Assembly: GCF_946479605.1 (NCBI RefSeq)
Contig: NZ_CAMLGT010000078.1
Location: 1 to 13,963 of the forward strand
Direction of reading: 5' to 3'
Length of the DNA stretch: 13,963 nucleotides
DNA from: an uncultured Lacibacter sp.
Lineage (GTDB): Bacteria > Bacteroidota > Bacteroidia > Chitinophagales > Chitinophagaceae
A program made the translations under genes and the position numbers. Shown one piece after another: positions 1 through 5,932 of this stretch; the first letter of the stretch is position 1; each line of letters starts with the position of its first letter. The notes under the pieces were generated by a model. The model did not search any database, was not told where the DNA came from, and saw only the letters and a program-made list of their open reading frames with translations.

Positions 1-103
1 CCCTGCGCAGGCATTACCCTGATCAGGTTCTACGGGTTTGATCTCAGCCTCCGTTTTGGTTCCGGGCCCTGGAACCAGACGGGTAAGCACCCCGGGGAAT
101 CTG
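1..103 (-). ncRNA. TPP (thiamine pyrophosphate) riboswitch, THI element
   Basis: Read on the minus strand, the segment carries the conserved THI-box blocks in order: GGGGTGC (87-93), GGCTGAGA (42-49), GAACCTGATC (21-30) and a GGGTAATGCC...GCGCAGGG end (1-19). Between the first two lies an extended P3 arm in which GGTTCC pairs with GGAACC. The 3' strand of P1 is probably completed just beyond position 1, so the element is almost but not fully contained. Such elements bind thiamine pyrophosphate and shut off thiamine biosynthesis or transport genes when the cofactor is plentiful. The controlled gene lies off the left edge and cannot be named. Confidence 0.95.
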
Positions 104-137
104 TGCCAAAAACCGGCTTGCCGCTTTTTTGACGATG

Positions 138-145
138 CAAAGATA
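138..145 (-). promoter_or_regulatory. Bacteroidota -7 element driving the TPP riboswitch transcript
   Basis: On the minus strand this reads TATCTTTG, a full match to the TAnnTTTG -7 consensus of the Bacteroidota primary sigma factor. It lies about 35 nt upstream of the riboswitch, so transcription would start near 131-133. The -33 region (about 166-170) has no clear TTTG. The spacer region overlaps a tandem near-repeat, GTAACATTTTC / GTAACATCTTTC, at 164-186. Confidence 0.55.
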
Positions 146-311
146 AATTCTTTCAGGTTTGCTGTAACATTTTCGTAACATCTTTCGTACAACTTCTATA
201 CAACCGGGTTACAGATTTTGCTTTTTGCCCAAGTCAGGCCAAAAACAGGATTGTAACCAATGGCGCATTCATTTTGCATTAACCAGTAAACCTTATCTAA
301 AAATTTTGAAC

Positions 312-1040
312 ATGAAAAAAGTATTCAGCTTCATTGTATTAGCCGTTTTTGCTGCAGGTTTTGCAGCTGCACAGGATGTAACCGTAATAAATGATAAAAA
401 TGCCGAGCCACGCAAAGTGGGCAGCTTTCACGGCATTAAAGTATCCAATGCGTTTGATGTAATCATTAAGCAGGGGAGCGAGGAGGCGGTTGTTGTGAGC
501 GCAGCAGATGAAAAATACATTAAGCGTATTAAAACAGAAGTAGTCAATGGCGTGCTCCGTATATCGTACGATAATGAAAATGTATGGAAATGGAGCAACG
601 AAAACCGCAAGCTACGTGCTTATATTTCTGTAAAGAATCTTGATATGATCGATGCATCAGGCGCTACTGATATTAAAATTGATGGCGTGCTGAGGGGTGC
701 AAATCTTAAGCTTGATCTCAGCGGTGCTTCCAGCTTAAAAGGAGCCATCAGTTACAGCAGCATGCGTGTTGATCAGAGTGGTGCATCATCTTCTAAAATA
801 TCAGGTAATGTAAACACGCTTGATATTGATGTTAGCGGCGCAAGCGATTTTACCGGATTTGATCTTGTAACAGAAAATTGTAAAGCAGATGCTTCAGGCG
901 CATCAGATATAAAAATAACAGTGAATAAAGATCTGAAAGTAAATGCAAGCGGTGCAAGTGATGTACAATACAAAGGCACCGCATCCATCAGCGATTTCAG
1001 AACAAGTGGTGCATCCAGTTTAAAGAAACGTACAAAATAA
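312..1040 (+). CDS. Secreted GIN-domain (DUF2807) auto-transporter-like adhesin
   Basis: A 242-residue protein from ATG 312. That start gives a clean signal peptide: MKK, a hydrophobic run to about residue 19, and cleavage likely after the Ala stretch before Gln21-Asp22. An in-frame ATG at 225 would put 29 unlikely residues in front of it. The mature part matches the DUF2807 'head GIN' family, which occurs widely in Bacteroidota as periplasmic or surface proteins of unknown function. Its most visible feature is a ladder of Ser-Gly-Ala-Ser/Thr turns at residues 116, 137, 156, 175, 195, 213 and 232, spaced 18-21 residues, most followed by a beta-strand-like hydrophobic alternation. This suggests a right-handed beta-solenoid. 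The gene stands alone: a divergent riboswitch is upstream and a strong terminator follows 25 nt after the stop. Role unknown. Confidence 0.85.
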   Translation: MKKVFSFIVLAVFAAGFAAAQDVTVINDKNAEPRKVGSFHGIKVSNAFDVIIKQGSEEAVVVSAADEKYIKRIKTEVVNGVLRISYDNENVWKWSNENRKLRAYISVKNLDMIDASGATDIKIDGVLRGANLKLDLSGASSLKGAISYSSMRVDQSGASSSKISGNVNTLDIDVSGASDFTGFDLVTENCKADASGASDIKITVNKDLKVNASGASDVQYKGTASISDFRTSGASSLKKRTK

Positions 1041-1065
1041 GTTTTCGATAATTATCCAGTTGATG

Positions 1066-1109
1066 AGCAAAGAGGCAGAAATATTTTCTGCTTCTTTGCT
1101 TTTTCTTTT
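1066..1109 (+). terminator. Rho-independent terminator of the GIN-domain gene
   Basis: A 16-bp stem (1066-1081 with 1085-1100, one G-T wobble) around a three-base loop TAT, followed by TTTTCTTTT. It begins 25 nt after the stop codon. Its T-tract runs into the -33 element of the following tRNA promoter. Confidence 0.9.
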
Positions 1110-1138
1110 GGGAGCAAACTGTAATACCCTTACCTTTG
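1107..1138 (+). promoter_or_regulatory. Promoter of the initiator tRNA gene
   Basis: TTTG at 1107-1110 and TACCTTTG at 1131-1138, separated by 20 nt, match the Bacteroidota -33/-7 consensus (TTTG, 19-21 nt, TAnnTTTG). Transcription would start around 1144-1147, only a few bases before the mature tRNA 5' end at 1149. The -33 element is formed by the last bases of the upstream terminator's T-tract plus one G. Confidence 0.8.
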
Positions 1139-1148
1139 CACTCCATTC

Positions 1149-1220
<72 letters not shown>

Positions 1221-1225
1221 CAACG

Positions 1226-1257
1226 GTCCCTCGCTAAAGCGGGGGACTTTCTTTTTT
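1226..1257 (+). terminator. Rho-independent terminator of the tRNA gene
   Basis: GTCCCTCGC (1226-1234), loop TAAA, GCGGGGGAC (1239-1247): a 9-bp stem with one G-T wobble, followed by TTTCTTTTTT. It lies 5 nt after the tRNA and makes the tRNA a single-gene transcription unit. Confidence 0.88.
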
Positions 1258-1277
1258 AGCTAATAGCTTGTAGCTTG
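1257..1277 (+). repeat. Three tandem 7-base repeats before era
   Basis: TAGCTAA, TAGCTTG, TAGCTTG stand head to tail directly after the tRNA terminator and 16 nt before the era start. The last two units are identical. It may be a trace of a dispersed short repeat or simple slippage; no function is evident. Confidence 0.5.
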
Positions 1278-1281
1278 CAGC

Positions 1282-1287
1282 AGGAGG
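1282..1287 (+). promoter_or_regulatory. Strong Shine-Dalgarno sequence of era
   Basis: AGGAGG, 6 nt before ATG 1294. It is a perfect anti-16S match, which is unusual here: most genes in the window have poor or no Shine-Dalgarno sequence, as is common in Bacteroidota. It fixes the era start. Confidence 0.75.
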
Positions 1288-1293
1288 TCTTTT

Positions 1294-2163
1294 ATGAAAG
1301 TTGGATTTGTAAACATATTTGGTAAGCCTAATGCCGGCAAAAGCACGTTAATGAATGCATTGCTGGGCGAAAAGCTGGCAATTGTTTCATCAAAAGTGCA
1401 AACAACCAGGCATCGCATCAAGGGTATTCTTACCACTGCCGATTATCAATTGGTTTTTTCTGATACACCGGGTATTATTGATCCCAAGTATAAGCTGCAG
1501 GAAAAAATGATGGCCAGTGTAAAAAGTGCATTGGAAGATGCGGATGTTGCGCTCTTGCTGGTGGATGTAAAAGACAGCTGGCAGGAAAATGAAGACCTGT
1601 TTACATCGCTCAAGTTAAAGGTTCCTTCCATTGTTGTGTTAAACAAACTTGATCTTGTTGATACGGCTAAACTGGAAGAAGCAAAAGCATTTTTTGAGGG
1701 GAAGCCTTATTGTAAAAAAGTAATAACTATTTCTGCTTTATCCGGTGTTAACAAAAAAACATTCATCAATCATATACTTGAGTTTGTTCCGGAAGGGGAG
1801 CCTTTCTTTGAAGAAGACCAGTTAACAGATCTCAGCACCCGTTTTTTTGTGGCGGAACTGGTTCGTGAAAAAATATTTGAATTATTTTCTGAAGAAATTC
1901 CATACCACACCACTGTGGTTGTAACAGCTTTTGAACAAAAGCAAACGCTTATTAAAATTTCAGCTGATATTATTGTGCAGCGTGAAACACAAAAAGGAAT
2001 TTTACTGGGCACCAAGGGTGAAATGATCAAAAAACTGGGTTCACTTGCCCGTGTGGATATTGAAAAATTTGTAGACTCCAAAGTGTTCCTGGAGTTGTTT
2101 GTAAAAGTGCGCCCAAAATGGAGAGACAGTGATCTCTTCTTAAAAGAATACGGGTACAATTAA
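1294..2163 (+). CDS. era: GTPase Era
   Basis: A 289-residue protein of normal Era length. The N-terminal GTPase domain shows G1 GKPNAGKS (residues 10-17), G3 DTPG (57-60), G4 NKLD (117-120) and G5 SAL (147-149). The C-terminal KH domain has the GxxG loop GTKG (239-242) and ends in the family-typical VKVRPKWRDSD stretch. Era is a cytoplasmic, membrane-peripheral GTPase that binds the 3' end of 16S rRNA and assists 30S subunit maturation. The start is set by a perfect AGGAGG. The gene is followed 95 nt later by der, another ribosome-assembly GTPase. No terminator separates them, so co-transcription is possible. All motifs are intact; identification is secure. Confidence 0.98.
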   Translation: MKVGFVNIFGKPNAGKSTLMNALLGEKLAIVSSKVQTTRHRIKGILTTADYQLVFSDTPGIIDPKYKLQEKMMASVKSALEDADVALLLVDVKDSWQENEDLFTSLKLKVPSIVVLNKLDLVDTAKLEEAKAFFEGKPYCKKVITISALSGVNKKTFINHILEFVPEGEPFFEEDQLTDLSTRFFVAELVREKIFELFSEEIPYHTTVVVTAFEQKQTLIKISADIIVQRETQKGILLGTKGEMIKKLGSLARVDIEKFVDSKVFLELFVKVRPKWRDSDLFLKEYGYN

Positions 2164-2258
2164 TCGTTTATAATCTGTTGGCTAATGTATTGTTGAAAGC
2201 GTTGATACAGATGCTTTCTGTTTAATTCAGTACCTTCGCCAACTTTATTTGTTTTATT

Positions 2259-3569
2259 ATGGCTGGTTTTACAGTAGCAATTGTGGGTAGGCCCAATGTT
2301 GGCAAAAGTACATTCTTCAATCGTTTATTACAGGAGCGTAAAGCAATTGTAGACGATGTGAGTGGTGTTACACGTGACCGTCAGTACGGAGTTGCTGACT
2401 GGAATGGTAAATCATTCAACTTAATTGATACAGGAGGCTTTGTGCCTGATAGTGATGATGTATTTGAAACAGAGATCCGTAAACAGGTGCGTATTGCACT
2501 TGACGAAGCAAATGCTGTGATCTTTATGTGCGATGCTGCAACAGGTATCACAGACCTGGATGAATCAATGAGCGATCTGCTTCGCCGCACGACAAAACCT
2601 GTTTTTCTTGCAATCAATAAAGTAGATAATCACGAACGGCTTTTGGAAGCAAGTGAGTTTTATGCATTGGGTATCGATCATATTTTTTTTATCAGCAGTA
2701 TGACGGGTAGTGGCACAGGTGAATTACTTGATGCTGTTGCTGAAATTATTCCTGATGACCAGGCCGATGCAACTCCGTCTTCCATACCTAAGATTGCCAT
2801 TATAGGACAGCCTAACGTTGGTAAATCATCCTTGCTGAATGCATTGCTTGGCGAAGAACGCACCATTGTAAGTGACATTGCAGGAACAACAAGAGACACG
2901 ATTCATACGCACTATAATCTTTACAATAAAGAATTTATTTTAATTGATACAGCAGGTATCCGTCGTAAAACAAAAGTGAACGAAGATCTTGAGTTTTATT
3001 CTGTGATCCGTGCTATACGTGCAATGGATGAAGCAGATATATGCTTGCTGTTGCTTGATGCAGAAAAAGGCATTTCACAGCAGGATCTGAATATTTATTC
3101 ACTTGCTGTAAAAAAGGGGAAAGGTATTGTGGTGCTGGTAAACAAATGGGATCTCATTAAAAAGGAAACCAATACTGCACGTGATTATGAAAAGGAATTG
3201 CGTCAGCGTCTTGCTCCGTTCAATGATGTGCCGATCATATTTATTTCAGCAGCAGAAAAAACACGCATCATGCAGGCAATTGATGCTGCATTGCAGGTGG
3301 TGGAAAACAGGCAGCGGAAAATCACTACATCTGAGCTGAATGAAGTGATCCAGAAATCGATCCAGGCATACCATCCGCCGGTAGTGCGTGGCGTGCCGGT
3401 AAGTATTAAATATGTAACACAGTTGCCAACACCGGTTCCATCATTTGCTTTTTTCTGTAATCACCCCGATGATGTAAAACAACCGTATAAAAACTATCTT
3501 GAAAATCAGCTGCGTAAAGCGTTTGATTTTACGGGTACACCTATGCGTTTGTTCTTCCGTAAAAAATAA
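2259..3569 (+). CDS. der: GTPase Der (EngA), double-domain ribosome assembly factor
   Basis: A 436-residue protein with two tandem GTPase domains and a C-terminal KH-like domain, the architecture unique to Der/EngA. Domain 1: GRPNVGKS (10-17), DTGG (57-60), NKVD (120-123). Domain 2: GQPNVGKS (183-190), DTAGIRRK (230-237), NKWD (295-298). The KH-like domain spans about 355-436, closing with the usual basic Phe-Phe-Arg-Lys-Lys tail. Der acts in the cytoplasm in late 50S subunit maturation and is normally essential. It lies downstream of era on the same strand. TACCTTCG at 2231-2238 resembles a -7 element but lacks a -33 partner, so an own promoter is uncertain. A small lipoprotein gene follows 41 nt later without a visible terminator. 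Confidence 0.98.
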   Translation: MAGFTVAIVGRPNVGKSTFFNRLLQERKAIVDDVSGVTRDRQYGVADWNGKSFNLIDTGGFVPDSDDVFETEIRKQVRIALDEANAVIFMCDAATGITDLDESMSDLLRRTTKPVFLAINKVDNHERLLEASEFYALGIDHIFFISSMTGSGTGELLDAVAEIIPDDQADATPSSIPKIAIIGQPNVGKSSLLNALLGEERTIVSDIAGTTRDTIHTHYNLYNKEFILIDTAGIRRKTKVNEDLEFYSVIRAIRAMDEADICLLLLDAEKGISQQDLNIYSLAVKKGKGIVVLVNKWDLIKKETNTARDYEKELRQRLAPFNDVPIIFISAAEKTRIMQAIDAALQVVENRQRKITTSELNEVIQKSIQAYHPPVVRGVPVSIKYVTQLPTPVPSFAFFCNHPDDVKQPYKNYLENQLRKAFDFTGTPMRLFFRKK

Positions 3570-3610
3570 GAACGGTTTTTGCTGATCATTCAAAAACAAA
3601 AGGAACAGAT

Positions 3611-3889
3611 ATGAAAAAAATCTTTTTAGGATTACTGGCAATTTCAATGTTTACCGCTTGCGGCAGCGAACAACAATCTGATAATGAAAAATCAGGATCA
3701 ACTGACAGCGGCGTTGTAGATAAGATACAGGAAGGAATGAACGAAGCCATTGATACACTTCAAAGTAAAGGTGATAAACTGGCCGACACTTTAAAAAAGA
3801 AAGTAGTGGAACCGGTAAAAGAAGATGTGAAGAAGGCAGGAGAGAAAATTAAAGAAGCGGTGAAAGATGCCAAGAAAGAAATTGAATAA
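3611..3889 (+). CDS. Small charged putative lipoprotein, unknown function
   Basis: A 92-residue protein. The first 17 residues form a lipoprotein signal peptide with the lipobox Phe-Thr-Ala-Cys (Cys17 lipidated). After a short Ser/Asp-rich linker, about residues 35-92 are almost entirely Lys, Glu, Asp and Ala with regularly spaced hydrophobics (VDKIQEGMNEAI, then Val/Ile every 3-4 residues). This predicts one long amphipathic helix, recalling YtxH or apolipoprotein-like helices. AGGAA lies 5 nt before the ATG. The gene follows der by 41 nt and is closed by a strong terminator, so it could be the last gene of an era-der transcript or a monocistronic gene. No specific function can be assigned; an envelope-stress or membrane-tethering role would be a guess. 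Confidence 0.85.
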   Translation: MKKIFLGLLAISMFTACGSEQQSDNEKSGSTDSGVVDKIQEGMNEAIDTLQSKGDKLADTLKKKVVEPVKEDVKKAGEKIKEAVKDAKKEIE

Positions 3890-3891
3890 GG

Positions 3892-3925
3892 AAAAGAGCA
3901 GCGAAAGCTGCTCTTTTTTTGTTTT
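3892..3925 (+). terminator. Strong rho-independent terminator
   Basis: An 11-bp perfect stem (3892-3902 with 3907-3917) capped by a GAAA tetraloop and running into a T-rich tract to 3925. It starts 2 nt after the lipoprotein stop codon and separates the housekeeping block from the polysaccharide utilisation locus. Confidence 0.95.
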
Positions 3926-4001
3926 GTTATCAGGTGTGACGAATATCATTTGGTGGTTATTCAGAAATACAATTAAATTACAGCCAATTTAACGATTCCT
4001 T

Positions 4002-4577
4002 TTGCCGCATCAGAACTTAAATAACAGTGTTCGGGACCTCCAACGCAGAATAGCAGTTTATGAAGATGAAGCTGCTTACAAGGAATTATTTATCCTTCTC
4101 TTTCAATCATTAACACGCTTCGCCGAAGGTATTGTGCAGTCGAAGGAAACGGCTGAAGAAATTGTATCGGATGTGTTCATCAGTATATGGAACGACCGTG
4201 CAAAACTCAACGCCATCGAAAATCTGCAACTGTACATGTTTGTGGCAGTTAAAAACAATGCGGTGCGTAAAGTAAAACAACTGAACCGCAGGGCAACAGT
4301 TTCCATCGATCAGGTGAATGTTGAAATGGATTCGCTTTACCAAACGCCGGAAGAAAAACTTCTTTCAAACGAAACTGTGGAAAAAATTGAAACAGCCATT
4401 AACCAACTTCCCCAGCGTGCAAAGTTGATACTGAAGCTGGCTAAAGAAGACCGTATGCGGTACAAGGATATCGCATTGCTACTCAATATTTCCGTAAAAA
4501 CAGTCGATAATCAGTTGGCCATAGCATTGCGCAGGCTGGCAGCCGCCATCAGCGAACCTCTTCGCAAAAAAAAATAA
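4002..4577 (+). CDS. ECF-type RNA polymerase sigma factor (Bacteroidota FecI-like)
   Basis: A 191-residue ECF sigma factor with region 2 at about 23-92 (the stretch ETAEEIVSDVFISIWNDR is typical of the core-binding helix) and region 4 at about 130-180 (LPQRAKLILKL, then a helix-turn-helix around YKDIALLLNISVKTVDNQLA). It belongs to the Bacteroidota group paired with FecR proteins (TIGR02985-like). The start is TTG: an in-frame TAA sits at 3990-3992 and the first in-frame ATG is only at residue 79, inside region 2, so no ATG start can give a whole protein. No clear Shine-Dalgarno or TAnnTTTG promoter is visible. The FecR-like gene begins 53 nt downstream. By analogy it is held inactive by FecR and directs transcription of the SusC/SusD genes once the receptor is engaged. 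Confidence 0.9.
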   Translation: MPHQNLNNSVRDLQRRIAVYEDEAAYKELFILLFQSLTRFAEGIVQSKETAEEIVSDVFISIWNDRAKLNAIENLQLYMFVAVKNNAVRKVKQLNRRATVSIDQVNVEMDSLYQTPEEKLLSNETVEKIETAINQLPQRAKLILKLAKEDRMRYKDIALLLNISVKTVDNQLAIALRRLAAAISEPLRKKK

Positions 4578-4630
4578 AAAACAATTAGGGGATTTTTCTT
4601 TTTGCTGCCTCCATTAAGGTGTAGCATACT

Positions 4631-5761
4631 ATGAGCAAAGAAAAAATCTGGCATCTCTTTTCCCGAAAACTAAGCGGTGAGGCCAGTCAGGAAGAACTGA
4701 CTGAGTTATTTCTGTACCTGGAAGATCATCCTAATCTGAAATTCCAGATGGATGCCCTTGGTCATGTATGGATACAACAAAATGTACCTGACAGAGATTA
4801 CCTTGAAGCAACCTACCTGCTTCACCTTGAGCGAATGAAGAAACTGGGTGTTGAACCTCGTCATGCAGATGATGTGGCTGAAACGGATACCGCTGAAAAT
4901 GTAATAACCACGTCTTTTTTTTATAAGCATAAGTACATGGTTGCTGCCGCTGCATTTGTTGCCATTCTAATAGCGGCATTCTTTGTGTTCAGCAACAGAA
5001 ATCCGCAAAATGAAATGACCGCCGAAGCTTCACCAGCACAGGTAAAGCAACAGACTGTTGTTACACAGTACGGTACAAATAAAAATTTTAAACTTCCCGA
5101 TGGTTCAGTTGTTTGGTTGAATGCAGGAAGTAAACTGGATTATACCAATGTAAGTGAAACAGGAACGGGAACAAGGGAAGTGTACCTCACGGGTGAGGCA
5201 TTCTTTGATGTAGTAAAAAATCCTAAACGTCCTTTTATTATTCACACCTCCAGCATTGATGTAAAAGTGTTAGGTACAAAGTTTAACGTAAAGGCTTACC
5301 CTAACGATAAAACAGTTGAAACGAGTCTTGTACAGGGCAGCGTGGAAGTGTTTGTAAAAAACAGGCCCGGTGAAAAATATCTTTTGAAGCCCAATCAAAA
5401 ACTTGTTTTGCTGAACGAACCGGAGGTTCCTGAGATCGGCAAGAAAACAGAAATAAATAAGAATGCAAACCTTGCCATCATTGCAATAAAACATCTTACC
5501 TACGGTAAGAACGATACACTCTCTATCGAAACATCATGGATCAGAAATAAGCTTGAATTTAAAGACGAAACGTTTGCTGAAATAGCCAGGAAAATGGAAC
5601 GATGGTATGATGTAACAATCACATTCAAAACCAGGGAACTGGAAACAGAAGAATTGAATGGCGATTTTTCGAAAGAAACACTAAGGCAGGCATTAGACGC
5701 ACTACGGTTTACCACCAATTTCAATTATAAGATAGACGGTAAAACGGTGATTATTTATTAA
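4631..5761 (+). CDS. FecR-like transmembrane anti-sigma factor
   Basis: A 376-residue inner-membrane protein. Residues 1-98 are cytoplasmic and should contact the sigma factor. One hydrophobic segment at about 102-120 spans the membrane. The periplasmic part has the FecR domain (about 142-243, including the LPDGSVVWLNAGSKLDY and GEAFFDV signatures) and a C-terminal DUF4974 domain (about 308-374). In the FecI/FecR paradigm the periplasmic part senses the STN domain of a TonB-dependent receptor and then releases the sigma factor by proteolysis or conformational change. Its place between the ECF sigma gene and a SusC-like gene with an STN domain fits exactly. The gene is full length with all family features. 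Confidence 0.95.
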   Translation: MSKEKIWHLFSRKLSGEASQEELTELFLYLEDHPNLKFQMDALGHVWIQQNVPDRDYLEATYLLHLERMKKLGVEPRHADDVAETDTAENVITTSFFYKHKYMVAAAAFVAILIAAFFVFSNRNPQNEMTAEASPAQVKQQTVVTQYGTNKNFKLPDGSVVWLNAGSKLDYTNVSETGTGTREVYLTGEAFFDVVKNPKRPFIIHTSSIDVKVLGTKFNVKAYPNDKTVETSLVQGSVEVFVKNRPGEKYLLKPNQKLVLLNEPEVPEIGKKTEINKNANLAIIAIKHLTYGKNDTLSIETSWIRNKLEFKDETFAEIARKMERWYDVTITFKTRELETEELNGDFSKETLRQALDALRFTTNFNYKIDGKTVIIY

Positions 5762-5811
5762 ACTAAAACTACGATTGATTATGACCCATCTGCACAATTC
5801 ATCCTGACTAC

Positions 5812-5846
5812 AAAAAAAAGCGGGAAATGTTGGCGCATTCCCCGCT
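5812..5846. promoter_or_regulatory. Hairpin with flanking A-tract between fecR and susC-like genes
   Basis: Eight A residues (5812-5819) lead into an inverted repeat, 5819-5829 with 5836-5846: 11 bp with one A-C mismatch and the loop TTGGCG. On the plus strand no T-tract follows, so it is not an ordinary terminator there. Read on the minus strand it has a hairpin followed by Ts, but no minus-strand gene feeds it. It lies 87 nt before the SusC-like start, in the 5' leader or operator position, and may act as attenuator, processing site or RNA-stability element. Confidence 0.5.
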
Positions 5847-5932
5847 AGTAGTACTCCTTACTGTAAATGGAAGCCGGTTTAAGCTTAACGATTTACCCGG
5901 TTTCCGAATTAATACTACCAAAGCTTAAAAGT

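Noticed and set aside
225..311. ATG 225 as start of the GIN-domain protein
   Set aside because: It would place 29 residues, rich in polar residues, before an obvious signal peptide starting at 312.
2191..2225. GAAAGC...GCTTTC inverted repeat between era and der as a terminator
   Set aside because: The stem is only 6 bp with a 12-base loop and no proper T-tract; it is too weak to support.
2231..2238. TACCTTCG as a der promoter -7 element
   Set aside because: It has one mismatch to TAnnTTTG and no TTTG at the expected -33 distance.
3942..3952. TATCATTTG as a sigma-gene promoter
   Set aside because: The spacing inside the motif is one base too long and there is no -33 partner.
5867..5932. ATG 5867 as start of the SusC-like protein
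   Set aside because: It adds 22 residues before the Lys/Arg leader and signal segment and falls just after the intergenic hairpin.
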